DNA of 64,000 bases from Corynebacterium terpenotabidum Y-11 (GTDB lineage: Bacteria > Actinomycetota > Actinomycetes > Mycobacteriales > Mycobacteriaceae), in NCBI RefSeq assembly GCF_000418365.1, contig NC_021663.1, positions 868,001-932,000 on the forward strand, written 5' to 3'. Every line of letters starts with the position of its first letter. The first letter of the stretch is position 1. A program made the translations under genes and the position numbers. This document shows, piece by piece, positions 46,473 through 60,609 of the stretch. The notes under the pieces were generated by a model that saw nothing but the letters and a program-made list of their open reading frames with translations, did not search any database and was not told where the DNA came from.

Positions 46473-47954
46473 TCACGTTCGTCGCCGGACCTGCTCCAGA
46501 TCCATCGGCCCCACCAGTTCGACCCGCCGGTCCCGCACCCAGGTCGCCCCGGTGCGCCGGTGTTCTGCCCGGTCGGTGAAGCGGTAGCGGTAGGAGATCA
46601 CCCGGACCGCCCGGGGCGGGGCGCCGTTGAAGGGGTCGCACGCCAGCAGCCGCAGGGTCGCCGCGTCCGCCTCGAGCAGCCGACGCAGCAGCAGGACGAA
46701 CCACCTGTCGACGCCGCCGCCCAATGGCAGGAACCACATCATCCAGTCCAAGCGGAGGTGGTACGGCGCGATCTGCCGGGGACGCCGGGCCACGGCGCCG
46801 GGCTTGCCGCGGAAACCGTACTCGGCCCAGTCCTCCTCGGCGGGATCGTCGGCGAGCGTCCCCTCGATGACGTATTCCGTGCGTGTGCGCGTCACCGTCC
46901 CGAAGGCGCCGTAGGCGTTGCCCAGTCCCCACCGGTTGAAGGAACCGTTCATCACCTGATCCCGGGACCACAGGTTGCGCGCCGCCGGCCAGCTCAGGAC
47001 CAGGTAACCGACGGCGACCACTGTTGTCAGGACGGTCCACCACACCGGGAGGTCGGCGTCCTCCCCGGAACCGGGGATCCCCACCGCGGAGAACGCCAGC
47101 ACGATCGTCGCCCAGTTCAACCAGGCGAAATTCCCGGTGAGGACCAGCCACAGCTGTGTGGCGACGAGGACGCCCGCCGCGGCGGTCCCGACGACCAATG
47201 GCCAGGCGGTGTCGGTGACCGGGGTCGGGAGGAGTGACAGGAGCGGAACGGCCAGCAGCCAGACCACCCCGAGCTGGGTGATGTGGTTGCCGATGACTTC
47301 GCCGCGGTGGAACCACCGCGGCATCAGATGCGCGGTGCGACTCAACGGCCCGGGCATCGGCTGGGTCTCGTGGTGGTACATCAGGGCGGTGAGGTCGCGC
47401 CATTCGCGTCCGCCGCGCATCTTGATCATCCCGGCACCGAACTCCAGCCGGAACAGCAGCCACCAGAACAGCACGAGGACCAGCGTCGGCGGCGGCTGGG
47501 ACGAGGAGCCGAGGAAGGCGGCGAGGAAGCCGGCCTCGACCAGCAGCATCTCCCAGCCGAAGCCGTAGAAGGTCTGCCCGAGGGAGGTGACCGACATGTA
47601 CCCGCCCCACAGGGCCAGGAAGCACAGCATCGGCACCCAGGGCGGCCCGGCCTGGGGGAGTCCGAGGATCAGCAGTACTGCGACAGCCAGCCCGGCCCAG
47701 CACAGTGCCGCCAGCCGTCGGTCGGTATACCTCACCAGGCGGAACAGGGTGGGGCGCAGAATCTTCCGCCCGGTCCGTTCTTCGGCTCGGCGTATCCGGT
47801 CGAGGAAGGCCGGGGCGGGGAGTAGGCCGTGCTCGCCCGCCAGCGGTCGGAACTGCAGGAGCGTGGAGAGGAACCCGAGGAAGAACAGTGCCGCGATGCC
47901 CCGCTGGAGGACGTCACGGGCCATCCCGAAATCCACGGCGGCGAACCCGGTCAT
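46473..47954 (-). CDS. Lipase maturation factor family membrane protein
   Basis: 493 residues with roughly eight to ten membrane helices and a soluble C-terminal ~170. Family signatures include WEMLLVEAGFLAAFLG, LFRLEFGAGMIKMRGG with EWRDLTALMYHHETQPMPGP, and near the C-end PYHLRLDWMMWFLPLG. In eukaryotes LMF1 folds secreted lipases; the bacterial role is not established. ATG 47954 has no ribosome site; TACGCT seven bases upstream suggests a leaderless message. It is convergent with the TPM gene (10-base gap). Confidence 0.85.
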   Translation of the reverse strand: MTGFAAVDFGMARDVLQRGIAALFFLGFLSTLLQFRPLAGEHGLLPAPAFLDRIRRAEERTGRKILRPTLFRLVRYTDRRLAALCWAGLAVAVLLILGLPQAGPPWVPMLCFLALWGGYMSVTSLGQTFYGFGWEMLLVEAGFLAAFLGSSSQPPPTLVLVLFWWLLFRLEFGAGMIKMRGGREWRDLTALMYHHETQPMPGPLSRTAHLMPRWFHRGEVIGNHITQLGVVWLLAVPLLSLLPTPVTDTAWPLVVGTAAAGVLVATQLWLVLTGNFAWLNWATIVLAFSAVGIPGSGEDADLPVWWTVLTTVVAVGYLVLSWPAARNLWSRDQVMNGSFNRWGLGNAYGAFGTVTRTRTEYVIEGTLADDPAEEDWAEYGFRGKPGAVARRPRQIAPYHLRLDWMMWFLPLGGGVDRWFVLLLRRLLEADAATLRLLACDPFNGAPPRAVRVISYRYRFTDRAEHRRTGATWVRDRRVELVGPMDLEQVRRRT

Positions 47955-47961
47955 GGTCCCC

Positions 47962-47980
47962 AGCGTAGCCCCGGTACTAT
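47962..47980. promoter_or_regulatory. Back-to-back -10 elements of two leaderless divergent genes
   Basis: On the minus strand TACGCT (47962-47967) lies seven bases before ATG 47954. On the plus strand TACTAT (47975-47980) lies seven bases before ATG 47988. The two initiation sites share only 33 bases, so the promoters must compete. Confidence 0.5.
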
Positions 47981-47987
47981 TCCTGAC

Positions 47988-48956
47988 ATGCATCCCGAGC
48001 CCACCCCCGTCTACCTGGACTGCGATACCGGCATCGATGATGCGCTCGCCCTCGGCCATCTTCTGGCGTCCCCACGGGCGGATCTCGTCGGGGTGGGCTG
48101 CGTCCACGGCAACATTGACGTCGACGCCGCGGTGGAGAACACCCGGCGCCTGGTGACACTGGCGGGCAGGGGCGACATCCCCGTCGCTCCCGGTGCGTCG
48201 GCGCCCCTGGTCGGGGAATTTGCCGGCGGGGCACCACACGTCCACGGTGTTGACGGGATCGGCGGAGTGCGGGAGTCCCTCCCGTCACCGACGGCAGTAC
48301 CGGTTGACGGGGACGCCGTCGACCTGTTGCTGCGCCTGTCCCGGGAACACGTCGGTGAGCTGCAGCTGCTGGCGATCGGGCCGTTGACCAACCTCGCCCA
48401 CGCCCTGGACCGTGACCCGGGTCTGGTCGACCGGGTAGCGGGAGTGACGGTGATGGGCGGGGCGGCGCGGGTGCCGGGCAATGTCCATCCGGTCGCGGAG
48501 GCGAACATCTGGCACGACCCGGAGGCGGCCCAGGTGGTCGTCGCCGCGCCCTGGCCGGTCACCCTCGTTCCGCTGGACACGACCATGGAACACACCCTCG
48601 ATGAGCGCCACCGTCAGCGACTCTGCGATTCGGCGTCCGCCTACGCACGGGCCTGCGGCGAGATGCTCGACCGGTACCTCGACTTCTACGGGGAGGTTGT
48701 TCTCGGACGCCGTGCCGCCGCCCTGCACGACCCGCTCGCGGCGGCGGTGATGCTCGGTGAGGTGAACCGGGTCCGGTCCCCGCGGGTGCCGGTCGAGGTG
48801 GACTGTTCGCGCGGACCCGGTCGCGGTCAGACGATCTGCGACCTGCGTAGTCAGCGCCGCCTCGTCGGCGACGTGGACGGTGCGAACGTCCGGGTCGTGC
48901 TGGAGACTGCGCCGGGTTACGTCGACCTGCTGCTGGATCTGCTGGAACAGGTGTAG
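47988..48956 (+). CDS. Inosine-uridine preferring nucleoside hydrolase
   Basis: 322 residues. YLDCDTGIDDALAL is the calcium-binding DxDxxxDD motif that defines the family. LLAIGPLTNLAHAL, VMGGAARVPGNVHPVAEANI (with the N-x-x-x-D neighbourhood) and LHDPLAAAVML complete the active site. It releases the base from ribonucleosides for salvage. TACTAT seven bases before the ATG indicates a leaderless start. Confidence 0.93.
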   Translation: MHPEPTPVYLDCDTGIDDALALGHLLASPRADLVGVGCVHGNIDVDAAVENTRRLVTLAGRGDIPVAPGASAPLVGEFAGGAPHVHGVDGIGGVRESLPSPTAVPVDGDAVDLLLRLSREHVGELQLLAIGPLTNLAHALDRDPGLVDRVAGVTVMGGAARVPGNVHPVAEANIWHDPEAAQVVVAAPWPVTLVPLDTTMEHTLDERHRQRLCDSASAYARACGEMLDRYLDFYGEVVLGRRAAALHDPLAAAVMLGEVNRVRSPRVPVEVDCSRGPGRGQTICDLRSQRRLVGDVDGANVRVVLETAPGYVDLLLDLLEQV

Positions 48957-49013
48957 CACCGGGAGCCACTCCCTGGGCGTGATGTCGGCAGCGCGGAGTA
49001 CGATGCGGAACCT

Positions 49014-50195
49014 GTGACATATACAGGTCCCGCTTCCGCATCCGCTGGCATCGTCACCGCGCTCGTCGGTTTCACCAGTTCCTTCGTGGTCATCCTCACC
49101 GGACTCCACGCTGTCGGTGCCACGGACGGGCAGGCGTCCAGCGGACTGCTGGGCCTGTGCCTCGTCGTCGGGGCGTCCACTCTCTGGTTGGCATTGCGTC
49201 ACCGCGTCCCGGTGACCACGGCCTGGTCCACCCCGGGCGGGGCGGTCCTCGGGACCGCGGGCGCCTCCGCCGACGGGTTCGGGGATGCCGTCGGTGCCTT
49301 CATCGTCTGTGCCCTCCTGCTCGTCCTGTCCGGACTGTGGCCTGCGCTCGGTGCGGTGGCGTCCTCGATCCCCACCCCGATCGCCCAGGCGATGCTCGCC
49401 GGGGTCCTGCTGCCGCTGTGCATGAAGGCGGTCACCGGCCTCGATGAGTCGCCGGGTGCGGTGGTTCCGGTCCTGGTGGTGTGGCTGCTGGGCACGATGT
49501 TCCTGCCCCGGTGGGCGGTCCCGGTGACTTTCCTCGCCGCAGGTGTCGTCATCGCCGTGCACCTCGCCGTCGACGATGCCGCGGTCCTCGATACCGCAGC
49601 CATGGCGCCGCACCTGGAATTCACCCTGCCGACGTTCAGCATTGGCGCGGTGATCGGCATTGCTCTGCCGCTGTACGTGGTCACCATGGCGTCGCAGAAC
49701 CTGCCCGGCGTGGCGGTGCTGGAATCCTACGGGTACCGGGCTCCGTGGAAGGACGCCCTGGTCACCACCGGTGCGGGCAGTCTGCTCGTTGCCCCGGTCG
49801 GAGGGAGCGCGATCAACCTCGCCGCCATTTCCGCGGCCCTGTGCGCCGCCCCGGAGACCGGGGTGGACAAGGAGCTGCGCTGGCGCAGTGCGGTGTGGAG
49901 CGGGTCGACCTACCTGGTGCTGGCCGTGTCCGCTGCGGCGATCGTGGCATTGGCGTCCTCCGCCCCGGTCGGACTGCTGGCGGCGGTCGCCGGTGTCGCC
50001 CTGCTCGGGGCGTTCGGCGGTGCAGTGCAGGGAGCGTGGTCGGACGAGGTGTTGCGGCTGCCGGCGATCGTGACCTTCCTCGTCGCCGCGTCGGGAACGA
50101 CCTTCTTCGGGATCGGTGCGGCATTCTGGGCCCTGGTCGCCGGCGTGGTCGTCATGGTGCTGCTGCGGGTCAGTGCCCGACGTGCCCGGCGCTAA
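49014..50195 (+). CDS. BenE-family (benzoate/H+ symporter) transporter
   Basis: 393 residues, about 12 hydrophobic helices. TAWSTPGGAVLG, SIPTPIAQAMLAGVLLPLC and TMASQNLPGVAVLESYGY are strong BenE motifs. No aromatic-degradation genes are nearby, so benzoate is not assured as substrate; purine or other organic acids are possible given the adjacent nucleoside hydrolase. The start is GTG 49014 with TACGAT shortly upstream. Its TAA directly abuts the TGA of the convergent ATPase gene. Confidence 0.85.
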   Translation: MTYTGPASASAGIVTALVGFTSSFVVILTGLHAVGATDGQASSGLLGLCLVVGASTLWLALRHRVPVTTAWSTPGGAVLGTAGASADGFGDAVGAFIVCALLLVLSGLWPALGAVASSIPTPIAQAMLAGVLLPLCMKAVTGLDESPGAVVPVLVVWLLGTMFLPRWAVPVTFLAAGVVIAVHLAVDDAAVLDTAAMAPHLEFTLPTFSIGAVIGIALPLYVVTMASQNLPGVAVLESYGYRAPWKDALVTTGAGSLLVAPVGGSAINLAAISAALCAAPETGVDKELRWRSAVWSGSTYLVLAVSAAAIVALASSAPVGLLAAVAGVALLGAFGGAVQGAWSDEVLRLPAIVTFLVAASGTTFFGIGAAFWALVAGVVVMVLLRVSARRARR

Positions 50196-51860
50196 TCAGA
50201 CGCTGAGGCCTCTCCAGCGGTTGACCGCCGCGGTGATCTCCTGGACCCGGGGCAGGGCGAGGTTCCCGGTGACGCGCGGGAGGGCGTCCCACCCGTCGGC
50301 GCAGATGCGGTCGTGGATCCGCTGGGCGCGGTCCGTGAACGTGCCGGATTCCGTGTCGAGCAGCGGGAGGATCGCGGCGATCGCCCGGGTCTGGGAGGTG
50401 TCGACCAGTTGGGCACAGGCGGAGAGGTCGATCTCTCCGTCACCGACGCGGATGGTCCCCCGGTCCTTCGCCTGTGGCGGCCGGTTCTTCCGCTGTCGTG
50501 ACTGGAAGCGGGAGGTCGGCGTCCGTCCGTCGGTGAGGGGGAAGGACGCCGCGGCGGGGAAGGGCTCAGCGAGCGCACGCGCCCGGTCGGTGACATCGAT
50601 CGGCCGGTAGGCGTCCAGCATGATGACGGTGTCCGCGACGTCGAGAAAGGCACCGGATCCGCCGGCGACGAGCACGGTCGAGACACCGTGGTCGCGGTAG
50701 AGCGCCCGGACCCGGTCAACCAACGGGGTGATCGGTTCCTTCGCGGCGGGAACGAGGGCGCGCATCCGGGCGTCCCGGATCATGAAGTTCGTCGCCGAGG
50801 TGTCCTCGTCGATGAGTAGGCAGGACGCCCCGGCCTCGCAGGCCTCGACGAGGGCGGCGGCCTGGGACGTCGAGCCGGAGGCGTTGGTGGTGGAGAAGGA
50901 CCGGGTGTCCGTCCCCGAGGGCAGGTCGTGGAGGAAGGGGGAGATGTCTACCCCGGTGACGGCCCGGCCGTCCTCGGCGCGCAGGGTGGTGGCGTCGGCG
51001 ACGGTGACGCACAGTTCGCGGCCGTCGCCGGGAATATGGTCGTAGACGCCACGTTCCAGGGCTTTGAGCAGGGTGGACTTCCCGTGGTACCCACCGCCGA
51101 CGATGAGGGTGACGCCTTCTCCGACACCGAGACCGACCACGGTGCGTCCGGACGGCAGGTCGATAGCGACCTTCCGGGATTCCGGGGTGGTGAGCGGGAC
51201 GGCGCTGTCCAGCGGACGCTGCGAATCCCCGGACCGGCGGGGGAGGACGGCACCGTCGGCGAGGAAGGCGACCAGGCCGAGGTCGGGGAGCCTGTGGCGG
51301 AGAAACTCCTGGTCGCGCCAGCACTCCACATGCTCTCGGAGTGGGGTGAGAAGGTCCTCGGTGAGGTCGAGCAGGGCGTCCCCGAGGACGTCGGGGAGTG
51401 TGCCGCACAGCAGTTGGGCGGCGGCCCGGCCGTTGATGCGACGACCGTGGGCCGGGAGCGCGGCCTGCAGCCGGACGCGGAGTGTGTCGCCGTGCTCACC
51501 GTGGCGCACCGTGACGGCACTGCGGTCGAGGATCTCGGGGCCCGGTGTGTCGATCTGCAGGTGACCGGTCGACTTTCCACCGCTGGGATGGCGACGGGCG
51601 ATGGCGTCCGCCAGGCGCCGGAGGAGGTGGTCGGACACCGGGATCGGGTCGGCGAGCAGGCCGTTGGGGATGCCGGTGTAGCGCAGCGGAAGGTCCACCC
51701 GGATCGCCGAGGGTGGAGCGAACGGGTCCGCCTGGACGTGCTCGACCGTGAGCTGCAGGTCGTCCCGGGCGTCCCCGACCGGGAAGGTGCGTCCGGTGAG
51801 CTTCCGGTACGCACCGTAGCCAGCTCCGTCGAGGTCCCGCAGGAGTTGGTCCAGTGTCAT
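50196..51860 (-). CDS. Predicted ABC-class ATPase, stand-alone
   Basis: 554 residues. The P-loop is GVTLIVGGGYHGKSTLLKAL, an ABC-like Walker A variant, and the Walker B is CLLIDEDTSATNFMIRD, with a D-loop-like end. RSFSTTNASGSTSQAAAL takes the place of the signature. This matches the family named predicted ATPase of the ABC class, of unknown function, often involving RNA or phosphate ligands. Neither membrane partner nor substrate protein is adjacent. ATG 51860 opens the conserved MTLDQLLRDLDGAGYGAYR start; longer upstream frames are antisense artefacts. Confidence 0.85.
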   Translation of the reverse strand: MTLDQLLRDLDGAGYGAYRKLTGRTFPVGDARDDLQLTVEHVQADPFAPPSAIRVDLPLRYTGIPNGLLADPIPVSDHLLRRLADAIARRHPSGGKSTGHLQIDTPGPEILDRSAVTVRHGEHGDTLRVRLQAALPAHGRRINGRAAAQLLCGTLPDVLGDALLDLTEDLLTPLREHVECWRDQEFLRHRLPDLGLVAFLADGAVLPRRSGDSQRPLDSAVPLTTPESRKVAIDLPSGRTVVGLGVGEGVTLIVGGGYHGKSTLLKALERGVYDHIPGDGRELCVTVADATTLRAEDGRAVTGVDISPFLHDLPSGTDTRSFSTTNASGSTSQAAALVEACEAGASCLLIDEDTSATNFMIRDARMRALVPAAKEPITPLVDRVRALYRDHGVSTVLVAGGSGAFLDVADTVIMLDAYRPIDVTDRARALAEPFPAAASFPLTDGRTPTSRFQSRQRKNRPPQAKDRGTIRVGDGEIDLSACAQLVDTSQTRAIAAILPLLDTESGTFTDRAQRIHDRICADGWDALPRVTGNLALPRVQEITAAVNRWRGLSV

Positions 51861-51871
51861 GGGGCGCCAGT

Positions 51872-52930
51872 TTAGACGTTCGGCGTCCACCCGAGCTTCG
51901 GCGCAAGTTCGCCGGCGATGTCGGCGAGGATCTGGCGGTAGTCGGCGTCCTCGAAATCGAAGGGGAGGGCGAAGGCGACCTCCTCGACCGCGCGGAAGGC
52001 CGAGAGGCGGAGGAGCTGCTCGGCGATCTCGTCGGAATGCCCGATGAGGTCGGGGGCGGTGATCATCTTCCTCGGGCCGAACTGCTGGAGGCGGCCGACA
52101 CCGACATCCTTGCGGTGCTGGACGTAGGCCTCGTAGCGGGCCTTCTGCCCGGCGGTGGCATGGTCGGTGGGGATGACGACGAGACCCTGGGAAATCCGCG
52201 GGGTACCACCGAGCACAGTGGCGTAGTTCTCCCGGTACAGGTCGAACTGGGCGCGCTGGTTGACGTCGAAGTCCTCGCTGACCTCGGCGGAGATCACACT
52301 GGAGGACAGCAGGTTGAGGCCCTGTTGTGCGGTCCAGAGCGTGGAGCTGCGCGAACCGGACCCGTACCACAGGCGGTTCACGAGACCCGGGGAGTGCGGT
52401 TGGACGATCTCGGAATACTCCTCCTGGTTCTTCTGGGCGGGGAAGTTGCCCACCCGGTCACCGCGGAGGTTCTCCACCAGGCGTTCCACCCGACGCTTGG
52501 AGAAATCCTCGGTGTCGGCGGAGTCCGGGTAGAGGGCGTCCTTCCACCCCTCGTAGCGGAACGGGGTGCCGACGGAGACGCCGGGGTTGAGCCGCCCACC
52601 GGAGAGCAGGTCGACGGTGGCCATGTCCTCGGCCAGGCGCAACGGGTTCTCCGGGCCGAGCGGGGTGACGGCGGTACCGAAGCTAATGCGGCTGGTGCGC
52701 TGGGTTGCGGCGGCGATGACGGTCATCGGGGAGGTGATGCCGTACTGCATATGCCGGTTGCGCAGCCAGGCGCTGTCGAAACCGAGGTCTTCGCCGTAGC
52801 TGATGATATCGAGGGTGCCGTTGATGCCGGCGGCGGGGTCGGCCGGGTCGAAACTGCCGATGGTGAGGAAGCCGAGCCTGGTGAGGGGCAGGTTGGGATC
52901 GGTGGCCGGTGACGTGGTGACGTTGTCCAT
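51872..52930 (-). CDS. LLM-class flavin-dependent oxidoreductase
   Basis: 352 residues with the bacterial luciferase-like barrel: LGFLTIGSFDPADPA, GEDLGFDSAWLRNRHMQYG, PMTVIAAATQRTSRISFGTA, RLAEDMATVDLLSGGRLNPG. The substrate is unknown. TACAGT seven bases before ATG 52930 and the lack of a ribosome site indicate a leaderless gene. A separate minus-strand nitroreductase gene lies upstream. Confidence 0.88.
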   Translation of the reverse strand: MDNVTTSPATDPNLPLTRLGFLTIGSFDPADPAAGINGTLDIISYGEDLGFDSAWLRNRHMQYGITSPMTVIAAATQRTSRISFGTAVTPLGPENPLRLAEDMATVDLLSGGRLNPGVSVGTPFRYEGWKDALYPDSADTEDFSKRRVERLVENLRGDRVGNFPAQKNQEEYSEIVQPHSPGLVNRLWYGSGSRSSTLWTAQQGLNLLSSSVISAEVSEDFDVNQRAQFDLYRENYATVLGGTPRISQGLVVIPTDHATAGQKARYEAYVQHRKDVGVGRLQQFGPRKMITAPDLIGHSDEIAEQLLRLSAFRAVEEVAFALPFDFEDADYRQILADIAGELAPKLGWTPNV

Positions 52931-52970
52931 AGGCGTGACTGTACCCGCCTTTAGTTGACGTGTCACCTTT

Positions 52971-53909
52971 TTAGTGGAGGGCGAAACCTGCACGCTCCAT
53001 GATCTGGCGCAGCAGACGACGCTTCGACTTCTCCGTCGCGCCGGCGCTGAGCCGATGGAGCAGCTGCGAGGTCCAGGTCGGATGACTGCCGTACCGGGAG
53101 TAGTAGGACGCCAACTCCGTGTTGTAGGCGTCCAGTGCGGCGGCATACTCCTCGTCGGTGCGGTGCGTGTACCGGTCGCGGTGCAGGACAACGTCCATCA
53201 GTAGCCGCGGTTTCACCCCGGCATTCTCCGCGGGATCCGGATAGCCGAGCACAAGACCGAGGAAGGGCACGACCGTTTCCGGAATGTCGAGGATGTCGCG
53301 GACCGTGTCGATGTCGTTGCGCAGAGAACCCAGGAAGACCGTCCCGAGCCCAAGGGACTCCGCAGCGACCGCAGCATTTTGTGCGGCAATACCGATGTCG
53401 GCGGCGGCCATCATGGGTTCATCCAGGTAGGACAGGGCTCCGAGGTCGGTCGGCGGACGACTGGTGGCTCCGTGACCGGAGGACGCGGAATCGCCGGTAC
53501 CGGCTGCGTCCTGTACTGCAGAGTCCTGCGCTGCAGCGTCCTCACGGGCGGCGGCGAATCGCCCGAGGGAGAAGTCGATGAGCCAGACGAGGGTGACTGG
53601 GGCATCCGCCACCTGACTGGACATCTGCTTGCCGACCGCCGCGAGCCGGTTCTTCGCTTCAGCATCACGGACGGCGATCACCGAGACGATCTGCTTGTTC
53701 GACGATGTGGGTGCCGACTGGGCGGCGGCGAGAACAACACGCAGTGTCGCGTCATCGATGTCGCGGGGCAGCCACTCGCGGACGGACCGGTGGCGGACCA
53801 GGAGATCGACGGTGTCATTCCAGGGCAAGGACGCGGGGTCAAGAGCCGCGGCAGCCCGGCTGCCGTAGCGGTCGGTCAGTCGGGCAGCGGGGGAGTGAAG
53901 GTCGGTCAC
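52971..53909 (-). CDS. NfsA-like nitroreductase family protein
   Basis: 312 residues. LLVRHRSVREWLPRDIDDATL is the FMN-binding opening of the NfsA/FRP group, and AAQSAPTSSNKQIVSVIAV, AAESLGLGTVFLGSLRNDID and VVPFLGLVLGYPD follow the family. An A/D/S-rich insertion (~125-155) is unusual. The GTG at 53909 has GAGGAG at a good distance; the longer open frame upstream is rejected. It reduces nitroaromatics or quinones with NAD(P)H. Confidence 0.88.
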   Translation of the reverse strand: MTDLHSPAARLTDRYGSRAAAALDPASLPWNDTVDLLVRHRSVREWLPRDIDDATLRVVLAAAQSAPTSSNKQIVSVIAVRDAEAKNRLAAVGKQMSSQVADAPVTLVWLIDFSLGRFAAAREDAAAQDSAVQDAAGTGDSASSGHGATSRPPTDLGALSYLDEPMMAAADIGIAAQNAAVAAESLGLGTVFLGSLRNDIDTVRDILDIPETVVPFLGLVLGYPDPAENAGVKPRLLMDVVLHRDRYTHRTDEEYAAALDAYNTELASYYSRYGSHPTWTSQLLHRLSAGATEKSKRRLLRQIMERAGFALH

Positions 53910-54003
53910 GGGCGCTCCTCGTGGAAGTTGGTGTTCAGGGACTGGTTCCATGATGCCCGGATGGTGGCTCTTGAGGACACTAGATGCGCTCTGACCTGGG
54001 GAG

Positions 54004-54032
54004 TTGTGGTGGTCGAGGGTCGTGTGTAGATT
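54004..54032 (+). promoter_or_regulatory. Likely rRNA operon promoter
   Basis: TTGTGG (54004-54009) and TAGATT (54027-54032) with a 17-base spacer, about 320 bases upstream of mature 16S. It is the best sigma-A-like match in the leader region. Confidence 0.5.
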
Positions 54033-54094
54033 AGTCCGGGTCGCCGCGACCGGCTGGGGGAACTTCCTGGTAGAGGGTTGTGGTGTGCGTATGT

Positions 54095-54112
54095 TGTTTG
54101 AGAACTCAATAG
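54095..54112 (+). promoter_or_regulatory. rrn antitermination-type box in the leader
   Basis: TGTTTGAGAACTCAATAG matches the boxA/antiterminator motif common ahead of actinobacterial rRNA genes. A near copy recurs in the 16S-23S spacer. Confidence 0.65.
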
Positions 54113-54351
54113 TGTGATGAACCAAGTAGTAATAAGTCGCATATGATGCGGACGGTGATCGGATGGTTCCGGCACGTGGGTGACTGCGTGTGAAATATTG
54201 ATCATTCTTTTTCTGTCTGTTGGTTTTGTGACCGGCGCATGGTCCTGGTCCCCCGACCGGATTGTGCGTGGATGTTCAAAGTTTTTTTGGATGTCAGCAG
54301 TTCAGTATATTTTTTGTTTGCCAGTGATGGCTCTTTATGGGGTTTATTGCT

Positions 54352-59341
<4,990 letters not shown>

Positions 59342-59507
59342 GGCAGCCCCGGTTGTGGGGTTGTGTTTGTGTGGTTTACTTGTTGCGTTGACACACCGTG
59401 TGTGTTGAGGGTTTTTGCGTCCACTGTGCAGTGTCTGGAATGGCACGGCATGCCGGGTCCTGACTGTTGTGGTCGGGGGTTTCGGGTGTGTGTTGTTTCG
59501 TGTGTTT

Positions 59508-59625
59508 TGTCGGTGGTTTTAGCGGCGGGGTCACGCCCGGTCCCTTTCCGAACCCGGAAGCTAAGCCTGCCTGCGCCGATGGTACTGCACCTGGGAGGGT
59601 GTGGGAGAGTAGGACGCCGCCGGCA
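59508..59625 (+). rRNA. rrf: 5S ribosomal RNA
   Basis: The helix I arms GTCGGTGG (59509-59516) and CCGCCGGC (59617-59624) pair, allowing G-U. Between them are CCCGGTCCCTTTCCGAACCC, GAAGCTAAGCC and GCCGATGGTACTGCA, all diagnostic of 5S. The 23S-5S spacer (59342-59507) holds no gene. Confidence 0.95.
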
Positions 59626-59636
59626 TTCATCGTTGT

Positions 59637-59702
59637 GGTGGGGAGTTCTTGGAGTGTTCAGCCTGTGTGGTTGGGTGTTCTGAGAGCTCCCCACCTTTTT
59701 TG
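59637..59702 (+). terminator. rRNA operon terminator
   Basis: GGTGGGGAGTTCT (59637-59649) pairs with AGAGCTCCCCACC (59683-59695, one wobble) and is followed directly by six Ts. It is a clear intrinsic terminator with a 33-base loop. Confidence 0.88.
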
Positions 59703-59738
59703 TATTCGTGGGGGGTTTGTCTGGTGGGGAGGTCTTGT

Positions 59739-60480
59739 GCGGGGTGGTGGGCGCCTTTTCCGAGCATGGATGAGCTGAGGTCTTCAACTCGGGGTGATCG
59801 TGCTCGAGTTCGGCCTCTACGGATAGGTCGAGGTGGCGGTATTTGGGGGTGGTTGACTTCGGGCTGAGGCCCGGGTCCGACGCCTCAGGTGCGGGGTGGT
59901 GGGGGCCTTTTCCGAGCAGGGATGAGCTGAGTTCCTCAACTCGGGGTGATCGTGCTCGTTTTCGGCCCCTACGGTTGAGCCGACGGGGTGGTTGCAGGGG
60001 AGTGGTTGACTTCGGGCTGAGGTTCGGGCCCGCCGCCTGAGGGGCGGGGTGGTGGGGCCTTTTTCGAGCATGGATGCGCTGAGTTCATGTACTCGGGGTG
60101 TTGGTGCTCGTTTTCGGCCCCTCCGGCTGGGCCGACGGGGTGGTTGCGGTGGTTATAGCAGTGGCCACAGCCGAGGGGCGCCGCGGTGGCTACAGCGGGG
60201 TGGTTTCCTGCGGTGGTGGCTTCGTCGGCGACCCGCGCTGTTCGCGCCCGCCGCCGATTTGCTCTAGTGATCCGTTCCGTAGATTGCCTCCGGAGATCGA
60301 GTCTGGGGTGTGTGGTCAGGGGTGTGTCTGCCGGAGAGCGGTGACGGACTTCGGGCTGAGGTTCGGGCCCGCCGCCTGAGGGGCGGGGTGGTGGGGCCTT
60401 TTTCGAGCATGGATGCGCTGAGTTGCTCAACTCGGGGTGTTGGTGCTTGTTTTCGGCCCCACAGATGGGTCTTCGCTGTG
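59739..60480. repeat. Four copies of a ~150-bp noncoding repeat
   Basis: Copies begin with GCGGGGTGGTGGGG at about 59739, 59891, 60044 and 60383; the first two steps are 152 and 153 bases. Each has CCTTTTTCGAGCATGGAT or a near copy, then a small hairpin around GAGTT-N4-AACTC, GGTG.T.GTGCTCG.TTTCGGCC, and at the end GACTTCGGGCTGAGG.TCGGGCCCGCCGCC. Copy 3 is interrupted by ~190 bases of unrelated sequence before its tail reappears at ~60338. Because spacing is not a multiple of three and stops fall in all frames, I judge it noncoding. The remaining bases to 60609 show nothing. Confidence 0.75.
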
Positions 60481-60609
60481 GGTCCAGCGGTGGCTGGAGC
60501 TCGTTCGGGCCAGGAGCCGTAAACGGTGTGGCGTCGGGAGCTTTGACTGGCAGTTCCCCCGAGGCAGGTGCCCCGACCGGTCCCGAGGCGTGGTTTGTGG
60601 CTGGTGCAG

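Larger units (their letters stand above)
53910..54351. other. rRNA operon promoter and leader region
   Basis: The 442 bases between the nitroreductase start and 16S contain a promoter at 54004-54032, an antitermination-type box at 54095-54112 and an AT-rich leader up to the 16S 5' end. No protein gene is credible. A second possible -10 (TATGAT near 54140) has no good -35. Confidence 0.6.

Noticed and set aside
53910..54125. N-terminal extension of the nitroreductase
   Set aside because: GTG 53909 has GAGGAG upstream; the extension reaches into the rRNA promoter region and has no family homology.
59739..60480. CRISPR array
   Set aside because: Units are ~150 bases, only four, with no short identical repeat or unique spacers, and no cas genes.
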